Source: Deinococcus roseus (GTDB lineage Bacteria > Deinococcota > Deinococci > Deinococcales > Deinococcaceae). From it: a DNA stretch of 64,000 nt. A program made the position numbers and the translations under genes. Location: NCBI RefSeq assembly GCF_014646895.1, contig NZ_BMOD01000013.1, positions 1-64,000 on the forward strand. Direction: 5' to 3'. A model generated the notes under the pieces. The model made no database searches. It was not told where the DNA came from and saw nothing but the letters and a program-made list of their open reading frames with translations. Every line of letters begins with the position of its first letter. The first letter of the stretch is position 1. This document shows positions 50,867-59,486 of this stretch, one piece after another.

Positions 50867-52099
50867 ATGCTTGAAATCAACAGAATCAGCTGGCAAAAAA
50901 TAAATTTCATCAGGAACAGGCACCAGAGCAACACCTTTGTTTTTCTCACTGGGGACAATGGAACAGGGAAAACCACTTTTCTCCTGAGGCTGGCCAATTC
51001 TTTCAAAAAGAGGGTTTACAAAAAACCAGACCTTCACATTGAATTTCAGGGCAATCCCAGAAAAATCATCACCTATTCTCTAGCACCTTTCAATAAGTTT
51101 GATTCCCTCAAGTTCATAGATGATGACAACATAGATCTGGAGCAAATTGGGTTTTCGTTTTCATCCAGTAAATATTCTTTGCTTTTTCAGGCCATCGTTG
51201 AATTTGCACAAACCGAAGAGAAAAAGCTGCAAATACTTTCCGTAATCTCAGAGATCACTGGGGTAGATTTGAATTTTTCGGTAAGACTGAAAATCACAAG
51301 CAGTAAAATCAAAGATATTTCTAATTTTATCTATAGAGATGACATCGATCTCAAAGTATTTCAACGAGTAGCAGCACGGTTACTGGACATGGGCAGTTTT
51401 TCACTCGCTATTTCTCCAGGAAGTTTTAAAATCACAGAACCATCCCTTTTTAGAATGCCTGATGTCTCTGAAAAAGAATTCACCCTGGTGGTTCTGGAAA
51501 TCATCCTGAACATCAGGCGTTTAGGAGCACTTCAGGTTCAAGACATCAAGATCAAGAAGCAAGAGGAATGGACCACTGCCAACAATTTAAGCTCAGGGCA
51601 GATTTCGCTTTTTATTGGCCTCAGCATTCTTGCAAGCAAAATTGAAGACGATACCCTGGTGCTCATTGACGAACCAGAAACCAGCCTGCACCCTGCCTGG
51701 CAAAGAAAGTACCACGAATTGCTCATGCAGATCAGCCAGCACCACCAAAATTGTTACTTCTTCATTGCCACACACTCACCCATCATCATTTCGGAAGTGG
51801 ATCCTCAGAAACATGCCATTTTCAATCTCAGTCCAGAAAACCTTTTGCCTTCAGCCCATGTTCACTCCGAAGCCCCCAGAAGCATTGAAGAAGTGTACGC
51901 TTCATATTTTGACATCCTGACTCCCAACAGTTTTTTGGTCAAAACCGTCATCATTAAAGCCGTACAAGCTTATGAGTCAAGAGATGACAGGAAATTTCGG
52001 GAGCTGAAAAGCGAGTTGACTTCCATGCTTTCAGAAATGGATCAGGATTTGCGTACTCTGGCACAGGAAGTGATCAAAAAGGAAATCAAAAGAGGATGA
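50867..52099 (+). CDS. ptuA: Septu-like ATPase PtuA
   Basis: A 410-residue ABC/OLD-type ATPase without nuclease domain. Walker A GDNGTGKT (29-36), signature LSSGQ (242-246), Walker B LVLIDEPETSLHP (265-277) and the switch His304 in IATHSP. It is shorter than OLD nucleases and lacks a TOPRIM domain. With the overlapping HNH gene it has the two-gene architecture of the Septu antiphage system (PtuA/PtuB, also the effector of retron Eco7). ATG 50867 has AAAGG 6 nt upstream. The coding sequence is AT-rich compared with the region, as expected for transferred defence genes. No reverse transcriptase is present. Confidence 0.8.
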   Translation: MLEINRISWQKINFIRNRHQSNTFVFLTGDNGTGKTTFLLRLANSFKKRVYKKPDLHIEFQGNPRKIITYSLAPFNKFDSLKFIDDDNIDLEQIGFSFSSSKYSLLFQAIVEFAQTEEKKLQILSVISEITGVDLNFSVRLKITSSKIKDISNFIYRDDIDLKVFQRVAARLLDMGSFSLAISPGSFKITEPSLFRMPDVSEKEFTLVVLEIILNIRRLGALQVQDIKIKKQEEWTTANNLSSGQISLFIGLSILASKIEDDTLVLIDEPETSLHPAWQRKYHELLMQISQHHQNCYFFIATHSPIIISEVDPQKHAIFNLSPENLLPSAHVHSEAPRSIEEVYASYFDILTPNSFLVKTVIIKAVQAYESRDDRKFRELKSELTSMLSEMDQDLRTLAQEVIKKEIKRG

Positions 52100-52719
52100 C
52101 TCTTCCCAAGCTGGCAAACCTCACGCTCTTTGATGCAACAGATCTAATTGTTGTCAAAAGAATCAATGACTTGTCTTTAACTGGCAGAGAAAAATGGGAT
52201 CACGAAGATTTTAGACCCATCTACAGAAAGATCAAGCAAATACTCCTAACCTCCCAGAGACAAATCTGCTATTACTGCCAAAAAAACCTTCGCGATATTG
52301 ATAACGATGATTGGCACATAGATCATATTGTGTCCATAGATGAAGATGATCGCCATGTCTTTACAGAAAAAAATCTTGTTCTTGCGTGCAAGTGGTGCAA
52401 CAGAAGAAAAAATGATAAATCCACTCTGGTAAAAAAACTAAAGACCAAAGCTTACAGCGAAAGTTCGGCCAATTATTATATAGTTCATCCCAGACTAGAT
52501 AATTATTTTGATCATATAGAAATTTTTAGCAGTATAATTTATACAGGAAAAACCTCGAAAGGCGAACGCACCTGTTTCGACTGCAATCTAAAAAGATTCT
52601 GGCTGAATTATATTTCGGGAATAAAATCTGAAGACAGGGCTTTCACCGAGCTTGTTCTTCATGTTCTAACCACTGCAGACCGTAAGTTATTTGAAGAGTT
52701 CATAAAATCATATCTTTGA
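52096..52719 (+). CDS. ptuB: Septu-like HNH nuclease PtuB
   Basis: A 207-residue HNH endonuclease. Zinc ribbon CYYC (Cys58/Cys61), catalytic WHIDHI (His74, Asp76, His77), KNLVLACKWCNRRKND with Cys98/Cys101 and Asn102. A second Cys pair (TCFDCN) lies in the C-terminal part. Its ATG overlaps the PtuA stop (ATGA), so the two are made together. In Septu, PtuB is held by PtuA and cuts DNA or tRNA on infection. The sequence is AT-rich like ptuA. Naming rests on architecture and order, not on a database search. Confidence 0.78.
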   Translation: MTLPKLANLTLFDATDLIVVKRINDLSLTGREKWDHEDFRPIYRKIKQILLTSQRQICYYCQKNLRDIDNDDWHIDHIVSIDEDDRHVFTEKNLVLACKWCNRRKNDKSTLVKKLKTKAYSESSANYYIVHPRLDNYFDHIEIFSSIIYTGKTSKGERTCFDCNLKRFWLNYISGIKSEDRAFTELVLHVLTTADRKLFEEFIKSYL

Positions 52720-52729
52720 ATCACAAATT

Positions 52730-52835
52730 CTACGCCCTCTCTCCTGTCCCCACATGCCTGCTCACCTGGTTGCGCCTGGATTGCTTGAACCTATAGAGGG
52801 CTTCATCTGCCCACTGGGTGAGGTTGGATGGAGGG
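52730..52835 (-). pseudogene. C-terminal remnant of a GGDEF (diguanylate cyclase) gene
   Basis: On the minus strand, ending at the TAG at 52730-52732, is the stretch LTQWADEALYRFKQSRRNQV, which matches the conserved end of GGDEF domains (AD-x-ALY-x-AK-x-x-GRN-x-V). The sequence upstream loses similarity within a few residues, and no GGDEF motif is present. A short leftover at the right edge of the defence island. Confidence 0.55.
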
Positions 52836-52987
52836 TTCTGGACAAAGAAAGGCTTGGCGACAGACGGCAAAGGTTCCGAAAAGAATATTTGCAGGAAACC
52901 TCAGGTGCATTTCAGGGCTCTCACAGCAAAAAGAAAACCTGCCGAAAGGTTTTTCAGCAAGTCTTTTTCAGCAGTTACAGAAGGCTT

Positions 52988-54181
52988 TTAGACTGAAGGC
53001 ACCGGGATTCTGGCTTTGCGGGTGGCCCACCCGGTCAGCAAAGCCCCGGCCAGCATCATGGCAAAAGCAGGAAGGGCCAGCAGCGGACTGCCCAGCGTGA
53101 CCAGCAACTGGCTGCCCAGCAGGGACCCCATGCTCATGCCCAGATACACGGTGGCCGAGTTGAAGCCCAGCATCAGGTTTCTGGCCTGGGGGTTCAGGCG
53201 GATCATGCGTTCCTGCTGGGGGGTCTGGAACATCTGCCCAAAGAAGGACAGGCCCATGAAGCTGATCAGGCCTGCCAGGGGCACCCCGGGATCAAAAAGC
53301 AAAGAAAGCAGGGTGAGGGCTCCACCCACCAGGCTGAACAGCAGCATTCTGGCGTTTCCCAGCCGTGCGTTTAACGTGCCCACCAGGGAATTGCCCAGCA
53401 CACCAGCAAATCCAAAAGACAGGAAGGTGGCGGAAATCCAGGCGGGGTTGCTGCCAAAACGGCTGGTCAGGTAACTGGCAATCACCCCGTACAGCACAAA
53501 CACACTTCCGATTTGCAGCAGGGTGGTGAAGAGGGCGGGGAAAAGTCCAGGGGTGCGGGAGACCTGCTGGTAGGTGCGCAAGGTGACTTGTTGACCGCCT
53601 GCAACGTGAGGAAGCTGCTTCCAGAGGAACAGTGCGGTCAGCAGCAAGAGCACAGAGAGCAGCACCAGGGTACCCCTCCAGCCCAGCAGGGGACCCACCA
53701 CGGAAGTCATGGGGATGCCCAGAACAGTGGAAAGGGTAAAGCCTGCAAACACACGGGAGAGGGCCTGTTGCTGCTGTTCTGCGGGCACCAGCGTGCTGGC
53801 TGTGGCAGAAATCACCGGTCCCACCAGGGCACCACCAATGCCTGCAATCAGACGGGTCAGGAGCAGCAAGTCAAAACTGGGCACCACCGCTCCCAGCAGC
53901 AAGCCCACCATCAGGAGGGCCATGCCGGTGAGCAGCAGCCGTTTGCGGGGCCAGTGTCCGACCAGAAGGGGGGAAAGCAGGGCTGCTGCTGCAAAAGACA
54001 GCGAAAACACCGTGACCAGAAGTCCGGTCTGTGCTCCGGTCACCTGCAATTCCTGGCTGATGGAGGCACTGAGCGCCACCACCGAGAGGGTGCTGGTGCC
54101 CAGCATGAAATAGGCCACCGACAGGGCAGAGAGGGCCGTGCCGGTTGAGGATCCATCTGATTTCAAGACGCTCCGTTGCAT
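52988..54181 (-). CDS. MFS transporter (drug efflux type)
   Basis: A 397-residue twelve-segment transporter. The first segments are YFMLGTSTLSVVALSASI and GLLVTVFSLSFAAAALLS, with the loop LVGHWPRKRLLL and the segment LTRLIAGIGGALVGPV typical of AraJ/YdhP-like efflux proteins. It is divergent from a tetR gene with a shared palindrome, the usual plan for inducible efflux. A TTGACA-17-TTTAAT promoter on the minus strand ends 7 nt before ATG 54181, so the mRNA should be leaderless. Confidence 0.88.
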   Translation of the reverse strand: MQRSVLKSDGSSTGTALSALSVAYFMLGTSTLSVVALSASISQELQVTGAQTGLLVTVFSLSFAAAALLSPLLVGHWPRKRLLLTGMALLMVGLLLGAVVPSFDLLLLTRLIAGIGGALVGPVISATASTLVPAEQQQQALSRVFAGFTLSTVLGIPMTSVVGPLLGWRGTLVLLSVLLLLTALFLWKQLPHVAGGQQVTLRTYQQVSRTPGLFPALFTTLLQIGSVFVLYGVIASYLTSRFGSNPAWISATFLSFGFAGVLGNSLVGTLNARLGNARMLLFSLVGGALTLLSLLFDPGVPLAGLISFMGLSFFGQMFQTPQQERMIRLNPQARNLMLGFNSATVYLGMSMGSLLGSQLLVTLGSPLLALPAFAMMLAGALLTGWATRKARIPVPSV

Positions 54182-54188
54182 AAATAGA

Positions 54189-54236
54189 TTAAAGACGCAT
54201 CGTCGCGTATTGTCAATACGTCACGTCACGTATTGG
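54189..54236. promoter_or_regulatory. TetR operator and divergent promoters
   Basis: The 15-bp perfect palindrome CGTATTGTCAATACG (54206-54220) overlaps the minus-strand -35 (TTGACA, 54211-54216) of the MFS gene; its -10 TTTAAT is at about 54188-54193. A half site CGTATTGG follows at 54229-54236 on the tetR side. Confidence 0.75.
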
Positions 54237-54262
54237 AATTATGGGCATGCTACACTGGAGCC

Positions 54263-54832
54263 ATGTCCACAGGCAGACCCCGCAACCACGCCCACTCAGA
54301 CGCCGCCAAAGAAGCGGCCTTACACCTGCTGAAAGAACAGGGCTACGCGGCCATCAGCATGGAAGGCATCGCCCAGCACACCGGCATTGCCAAACAGACC
54401 CTGTACCGCCGCTGGAAAAGCAAACGGGATCTGATTCTGGACGCCTTTGTGGATCAGGCAGACCGCATCCCGTTGGTCCCGCCCACTGGAAACCTGCAAG
54501 AAGACCTGCGCCTGTACTTGCAGCAAACCGCAGTGCTCTTAAACAGCGATTGTGGCACCACCAACCGTGCCCTGCTGGCCGAGGGTTTGCAGGACGCTGC
54601 CTTTCTGAAAGAACTGCGCGAAAAACACCTGATCAAACGCCGCAACCGCCTCGCAGAAATCCTGCGGCGACCATTCCAGTTCAGCGCAGAGCAGGAAGAA
54701 TACCTGATCGATCTGGCCCTCGGTCCGGTGTGGTATCGCCTGCTGATCCAGAATGCTCCCCTCAATGAGGCTTTCATGGATCAGGTGGCACGGGATGTGG
54801 CCGCAGCAGCGCTGAAGCTCTCAGAAACCTGA
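54263..54832 (+). CDS. TetR/AcrR-family transcriptional repressor
   Basis: A 189-residue repressor with the N-terminal TetR HTH at about residues 15-60 (ISMEGIAQHTGIAKQTLYRR, W-KSKRDLI) and a C-terminal ligand domain of the TetR_C_11-like type (FSAEQEEYLIDLALGPVWYR). A TACACT hexamer ends 6 nt before ATG 54263, so it may be leaderless. It faces the MFS gene across a perfect palindrome and should repress both. The last 12 bases overlap the end of the convergent APH-like gene. Confidence 0.9.
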   Translation: MSTGRPRNHAHSDAAKEAALHLLKEQGYAAISMEGIAQHTGIAKQTLYRRWKSKRDLILDAFVDQADRIPLVPPTGNLQEDLRLYLQQTAVLLNSDCGTTNRALLAEGLQDAAFLKELREKHLIKRRNRLAEILRRPFQFSAEQEEYLIDLALGPVWYRLLIQNAPLNEAFMDQVARDVAAAALKLSET

Positions 54833-55675
54833 ATCTTCCTGCTGCCCTGCCGCAAAGTGACATGCAGCCAGTTGCAAAAACCGTTCCCGGTCTGCCCCAC
54901 CCAGTTCTTTTTCATTCCACTCTGCGGCTGCCAGCGCACGCAGAAACACATAAAACCTGAAAAGCTGCTGTTCTGTGCTGTCCAGTGCAGGATGATGCTG
55001 TCTCAGGCTTGTGGCCAGAGGTGGGTGGTTTACTTCCAGCACCGACAGATCCATCAGGGGATCGCCAGACCGGAGCTCTGCCACATCAATCCACACCACT
55101 TCTCCTGCCGGGGTTTCCAGAAAGTGTTCGGGTTTGCCATCAAACAAAATCAGTTGCTGGCCCCTGTGCTGCATGAGGGGAACCAGCTTTGCAAACCACA
55201 GGTTCACCTGATCTGCAGCCCGCTCGGGTGCCTGTCCGGTGCTTTTCCAGTAAAAAAGGGCGTGGTTCAGCCAGCCCTGCATCCAGTCGGCCCAGATCAA
55301 GCCCTGCGGTGGGGGAAGCCACCCGGGTTGCTGGTGCAGCCTTTGAAGTTGCCTGCTCAGGGTCTCCAGGGTTGCTGCTAAACCCAGGTGACTGATGGCC
55401 TCCCCTTCCCACCAGGACATCAACAGCACTGCAGGAGGTCCTGCCTGCACCAGCAGCACTTCCTGCACCGGGAAACCCAGGGCCTGCAAGTGCTTTACAG
55501 CCTGCACCTCTGCCTCAAAAATGCCAGCGGTTGCATCCAGTTTCAGGACATGTTTTCCCTGTGGGGTCTGCACAAAATGCACCTTGCGGGTGGCCCGGTC
55601 TGTGAGCAGCCGGGTGTCCAGCAGGATTTCCTGGCCGTATCCAGGCAGGGTGGGCCACACATCAAAGAGGTCCAT
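54821..55675 (-). CDS. aminoglycoside-phosphotransferase-fold protein with altered loop
   Basis: A 284-residue protein of the APH/choline-kinase fold. The N-lobe has HVLKLDATAG (nucleotide Lys) and the C-lobe ends with VVWIDVAELRSGDPLMDLSV, keeping the metal-binding Asp197 and the GDP turn. The catalytic loop, HGD-LKPEH in relatives, reads LFDGKPEHFL: Asp179 is kept but His-Gly is replaced by Leu-Phe. It may be a divergent small-molecule kinase or a pseudokinase. The start at 55675 has no clear ribosome site. Its 3' end overlaps the tetR gene by 12 bp. Confidence 0.75.
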   Translation of the reverse strand: MDLFDVWPTLPGYGQEILLDTRLLTDRATRKVHFVQTPQGKHVLKLDATAGIFEAEVQAVKHLQALGFPVQEVLLVQAGPPAVLLMSWWEGEAISHLGLAATLETLSRQLQRLHQQPGWLPPPQGLIWADWMQGWLNHALFYWKSTGQAPERAADQVNLWFAKLVPLMQHRGQQLILFDGKPEHFLETPAGEVVWIDVAELRSGDPLMDLSVLEVNHPPLATSLRQHHPALDSTEQQLFRFYVFLRALAAAEWNEKELGGADRERFLQLAACHFAAGQQEDSGF

Positions 55676-55802
55676 GTCTGGATGGTACTGAACACCGCAA
55701 CCTGGAAAATCCGCTGCATGGCGTATCCATCAGGTTTCTGCCCTGGCCCCTGAAACAAATGCTGGACAGATCCTTTCAGACTTGCCCAGCATCCATCAAA
55801 CC

Positions 55803-57332
55803 TCAGGCCAGATACTGGTACCCCTCAAAAAACGCTGCGGGCATTTGACCGTTGCCAGAGGCAAACAATCCCAGCACCACGCCTGTGAACCCTCCGGCCA
55901 CTTCTGGAGCGAGGTACCTGGCGACCCCTGACCCGACAGTCTGTTCTGCTGTCCCCTGCTGCACACTGAACTGGTACACCTCAGGGGAAGCATTGATCTT
56001 CAGTTGCACCGGGCCATCCTGCACAGGAACAGCTTTGCAGGACATCAGGTCGTCGATGCGTTTGCGCAGCACCACCACCCGCTTTCCGTCCTGTCGGGTG
56101 ACATAAAGGTCGTAGTGGTGTTGCAGGTTCATCCAGACAGTGATTCCCGCTTCTTCACCCTCATTCTGGGGATCAAAGTCCAGGTGAACGCTCACATTGC
56201 AGGCGTAATGCTGCTGACGCTGACCCACAAAAGCCACGCCCGGACCGTCTTGCAACCCCAGTGCATTGCCTTGCAAGCGCAGGGCTCCAGGCCGTTCAGA
56301 AAGTGAAACCATGCCTTCACGGGGATGACCCAGCGTGACCCATTTCAGATCCAGTTGTGGGCCTGCAAATTCTGCCTTCTCTGCTTCAGGCCAGGGATGG
56401 GCTGGAAGGTCAGGGCTTTTGTTGATTTTGCCGAGTCGCCCGCTGTTCCCCACCACAGGCCAGCCTTCTTCTGTCCAGTGCACTGGAGCCAGAAAGGTTT
56501 CCCTTCCCAGGTGGGCCGTTTCGGGATTGCCCTGGGGCCGGATGCCCAGACAGACCATCCACCAGCTTCCATCGTGCGCTTCCACCAGATCGCCATGTCC
56601 GAGGGCCTGAAAGGGGCTGTACAGGCTGCGGTGCGTCAGGATGGGGTTATGGGGACAGCTTTCAAAAGGTCCCCAGGGACTGTCACTGCGGCCAAGGGTG
56701 ATCATGTGGCCTCTTTCGGTGCCACCTTCTGCCATCAGCAGGTAATACTTGCCCTGGATTTTGTAGAGGTGGGGGCCTTCCGGGTAACGTCCACCGGTGC
56801 CAGACCACACCACCCGGGGTTCTGAAAGCCGCTTTCCGGTTTTGAGATCGATCACACTCTGCTGGATGCCCCAGTATGCTCCATCTGGATCGATGTCCTC
56901 TGGAACAGGCCAGCCTTTTGACCAGCTGGTGGACAGGTACACCGTACCATCGTCATCAAAGAACAGAGAGGGGTCGATGCCGCCCTGCTCAATCCACACG
57001 GGATCCGACCACTCACCATGGATGTCCTGCGTGTGCACCACAAAATTGCCCTGGCCTGAAGTGTTGGTGGTGATCATGTAAAAGGTGCCATCGTGGTAAC
57101 GCAAAGTGGGAGCAAAAATGCCGCCCGAAGCCGACCAGCGCGGAAATTCCAGCTGGCTCTGGCGGGTGAGCACATGCCCGATCTGCCGCCAGTTCACCAG
57201 GTCCCGGCTGTGAAAGAGCGGCACACCGGGAAAATACTCGAAAGAACTGGTGACCAGATGGTAATCTTCTCCCACCCGGCAAATGCTGGGGTCCGGGTAA
57301 AAACCGGAAATCACGGGGTTGGTGTAGGTCAT
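55803..57332 (-). CDS. GH43 family beta-xylosidase/arabinofuranosidase
   Basis: A 509-residue inverting glycosidase with the five-bladed propeller of GH43: general base Asp14 (FYPDPSICR), pKa modulator Asp120 (GGIDPSLFFDDDG) and general acid Glu185 (RYPEGPHLYK). The C-terminal 190 residues form the beta-sandwich typical of XynB-like xylosidases. No signal peptide, so it splits imported xylo-oligosaccharides in the cytoplasm. AAAGGAAAGC precedes ATG 57332. No transporter is adjacent. Xylosidase is the most likely activity; arabinofuranosidase cannot be excluded. Confidence 0.92.
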   Translation of the reverse strand: MTYTNPVISGFYPDPSICRVGEDYHLVTSSFEYFPGVPLFHSRDLVNWRQIGHVLTRQSQLEFPRWSASGGIFAPTLRYHDGTFYMITTNTSGQGNFVVHTQDIHGEWSDPVWIEQGGIDPSLFFDDDGTVYLSTSWSKGWPVPEDIDPDGAYWGIQQSVIDLKTGKRLSEPRVVWSGTGGRYPEGPHLYKIQGKYYLLMAEGGTERGHMITLGRSDSPWGPFESCPHNPILTHRSLYSPFQALGHGDLVEAHDGSWWMVCLGIRPQGNPETAHLGRETFLAPVHWTEEGWPVVGNSGRLGKINKSPDLPAHPWPEAEKAEFAGPQLDLKWVTLGHPREGMVSLSERPGALRLQGNALGLQDGPGVAFVGQRQQHYACNVSVHLDFDPQNEGEEAGITVWMNLQHHYDLYVTRQDGKRVVVLRKRIDDLMSCKAVPVQDGPVQLKINASPEVYQFSVQQGTAEQTVGSGVARYLAPEVAGGFTGVVLGLFASGNGQMPAAFFEGYQYLA

Positions 57333-57456
57333 GCTTTCCTTTCAAAACAGCCTGGGGTGCCCTGAATCCATCTGGTTCTGGACACTTCTGCACTGTTGAT
57401 GTCAGTTTGACACCCCTGAAAACTTTGCAGCAGCAATGTCTGCATGACCGGGGTTC

Positions 57457-57472
57457 CTGAAAATTTTTTCAG
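57457..57472. promoter_or_regulatory. 16-bp AT-rich palindrome before the GH43 gene
   Basis: CTGAAAA, TT, TTTTCAG forms a perfect palindrome about 125 bp from the GH43 start in the divergent region. A candidate operator; the remaining 260-bp gap 57333-57591 shows nothing else except the -10 at 57580. Confidence 0.35.
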
Positions 57473-57579
57473 AGGCATGGCAGAAAAACCGAATTCCACA
57501 CGCAGGTTTCCGTGCTGATGTCTTTAGGATGATCGGATCTGCTCTACAAAAGCCTCCCGGCACCACCAGTGATATGTGA

Positions 57580-57585
57580 TATATT
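57580..57585 (+). promoter_or_regulatory. -10 element of the leaderless M20 gene
   Basis: TATATT ends 6 nt before ATG 57592; no ribosome binding site is present. The adjacent GTGATATGTGATAT is a 7-bp direct repeat. Confidence 0.5.
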
Positions 57586-57591
57586 ACTGAC

Positions 57592-58734
57592 ATGACCGCA
57601 GACCTGCAGACCCTGCTCAGCCAGCTGGTGGCCATCGACTCCACCAATCCAGACCTCGTCCCGGAAGGCAAAGGGGAAGGTGAGATTTCCCTTTTTGTGG
57701 AAAGGTGGTTTCAAGACCAGGGCATCCCGGCCGAGCGCCAGCAGGTTGCACCAGGCCGCTACAATGTGATCGCTCGGGTTCTGGGAACAGGCAACGGGCG
57801 CAGCCTGCTGCTCAATGCCCATCTGGATGTGGTGGGAACAGCTGGCATGCAAAATCCTTTTGTGCCCCGCATCGAAAACGGCAGGCTGTATGGGCGCGGG
57901 GCCTACGACATGAAAGGGGGCCTTGCGGCCTGCATGGTGGCCCTGTTAAAAGCCAGGGACCTGCAGCTTGCAGGAGATGTGATTCTCACCGCCGTGGCAG
58001 ATGAAGAATACGCCAGCATCGGCATGCAGCACGCTTTAAAGACCATTTCTGCAGATGCAGCCATCGTCACGGAACCCACCGAACTTGCGCTGTGCATTGC
58101 CCACAAAGGTTTCACCTGGCATGAGATCACCACCACAGGAAAAGCCGCCCATGGTTCCCGCCCCGATCTGGGCACAGATGCCATTGCTCACATGGGACGG
58201 GTGCTGGGCAAAATCGAGCAGTGGCAGCAGGACCTGCAGGCCAGACCTGCCCATCCCCTGCTGGGCCATGGATCGGTGCATGCCTCCCTGATTCAGGGGG
58301 GTCAGGAGCTCTCCAGCTACCCGGAGAAATGCGTTCTGCAGATAGAAAGGCGCACCTTGCCCCATGAGGAGGTACCCCAGATCGAGGCTGAGTTGCAAGC
58401 CCTGCTGTTCGAACTCAGCCATGCAGACGCCAGCTTTGCGGTCCAGCACCAGACCACCCTGCACCGTCCTGGCTTCGAGGTTCCTGCAGAGGCCCCGATT
58501 GTGCAGGTTGTTCTGCAGGAAGCCACCCAGGTGCTGCAGCACCCTCCGGCACTCCAGGGCATGACCTTCTGGATGGAATCTGCCCTCTTGCAACAGGCAG
58601 GCATTCCAGCAGTGGTTTTTGGACCCTCCGGGGCAGGTGCACACGCCACCGAAGAATGGGTGGAACTTGAATCTGTTCAGCAGTGCTGTGAGGTGCTGGT
58701 GCGCAGCATTCGGGCATTTTGCCAATCTGTTTGA
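57592..58734 (+). CDS. M20 family metallopeptidase/deacylase (ArgE/DapE type)
   Basis: A 380-residue zinc enzyme. Metal ligands are visible in NAHLDVVG (His), GRGAYDMKGGLAA (Asp), the catalytic Glu in VADEEYAS, TEPTELAL, and the last ligand in GAGAHATEEWVEL; the dimerisation domain is inserted in the middle (GKAAHGSRPDLG). Substrates in the family are acetylornithine, succinyl-DAP, carnosine-like dipeptides or acyl amino acids. A DpaL-like PLP enzyme is encoded downstream, recalling ygeY next to ygeX in enteric bacteria. Transcription seems leaderless. Confidence 0.9.
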   Translation: MTADLQTLLSQLVAIDSTNPDLVPEGKGEGEISLFVERWFQDQGIPAERQQVAPGRYNVIARVLGTGNGRSLLLNAHLDVVGTAGMQNPFVPRIENGRLYGRGAYDMKGGLAACMVALLKARDLQLAGDVILTAVADEEYASIGMQHALKTISADAAIVTEPTELALCIAHKGFTWHEITTTGKAAHGSRPDLGTDAIAHMGRVLGKIEQWQQDLQARPAHPLLGHGSVHASLIQGGQELSSYPEKCVLQIERRTLPHEEVPQIEAELQALLFELSHADASFAVQHQTTLHRPGFEVPAEAPIVQVVLQEATQVLQHPPALQGMTFWMESALLQQAGIPAVVFGPSGAGAHATEEWVELESVQQCCEVLVRSIRAFCQSV

Positions 58735-58755
58735 TCCGGGGCCTTTGTGAAAAAG

Positions 58756-59397
58756 TCAGTCGTACTCTGGGGGTCTTTTCTGCAGGAGACTTGCCTGAAC
58801 CTGTTCCCAGGAGGCCAGCATTTCAGGATTTCCAGCATGTTTATGTTGAACTGCTGCAGCAATGCGCTGGCGAATCGCTGTCGTTTCGGAAACCTCCAGC
58901 AGACCAGCCAGTTGATCTGCCAGCAAAAAGGGCTTCCAGCGGCTGGGGCCTATGAACCAGTCGCTGTGTTGCAAAATCACCTCTATGCCTTTCTGGATGG
59001 TGTCCACAGCAGCAAAGAAAGGAAGCACCTCATTCCAAAATCCGTCCTGCAAATCCAGGGTTCTTCTTTCCAGGTCCAGCGGATCTGCCAGGATGAGGTG
59101 AGCGGCAAAACGCTCTGGATTCAGCAGCTGCAAATGGGTTCTCAGAACGCAGCGTTCCAGACCCGCATCCACATAAACCTGCCTGAGGGTCAAACCCAAC
59201 CTCCAGCTGCGTTTTTTGAAGGAAGCATTCAGGTGAATGCTGGCTTCTCCGGCCTGCTGTTTGCGAACCCAGGTTGTTTCTCTGCCTTCTGCTTGAAGTT
59301 CAAATCCATCCTGCTGGACCAGTGCATCAAACCGACTGATCAGATCCTGCAAGAGTTTTGCTTTTTCAGGAGGCACAGCAGTGGATTTCCTGGGCAT
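58756..59397 (-). CDS. hypothetical protein, function unknown
   Basis: A 213-residue soluble protein. Its first 70 residues (LISRFDALVQQDGFELQAEG, TTWVRKQQAGEASIHLNASF) look like a small alpha/beta domain seen in some DUF4304-like proteins, but this is not certain. The C-terminal half is helical. A TACACT hexamer ends 7 nt before ATG 59397, pointing to a leaderless start. It lies on the opposite strand between the M20 and PLP-enzyme genes. Confidence 0.65.
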   Translation of the reverse strand: MPRKSTAVPPEKAKLLQDLISRFDALVQQDGFELQAEGRETTWVRKQQAGEASIHLNASFKKRSWRLGLTLRQVYVDAGLERCVLRTHLQLLNPERFAAHLILADPLDLERRTLDLQDGFWNEVLPFFAAVDTIQKGIEVILQHSDWFIGPSRWKPFLLADQLAGLLEVSETTAIRQRIAAAVQHKHAGNPEMLASWEQVQASLLQKRPPEYD

Positions 59398-59486
59398 CTT
59401 CTTCAGTGTATCTGTCCTGTGGACTCAAGACCGCCAGACCCCTCAGTCCTCTCGTGCCCAGATCCCAGGGAAGGATGCAAAACCCC

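Noticed and set aside
50533..51037. Minus-strand frames of 135-157 residues before ptuA
   Set aside because: They overlap the start of ptuA, show no domain pattern and differ in reading frame without any ribosome site.
50392..52719. Retron Eco7-type system around the PtuAB pair
   Set aside because: No reverse transcriptase gene and no msr/msd-like long inverted repeats were seen upstream.
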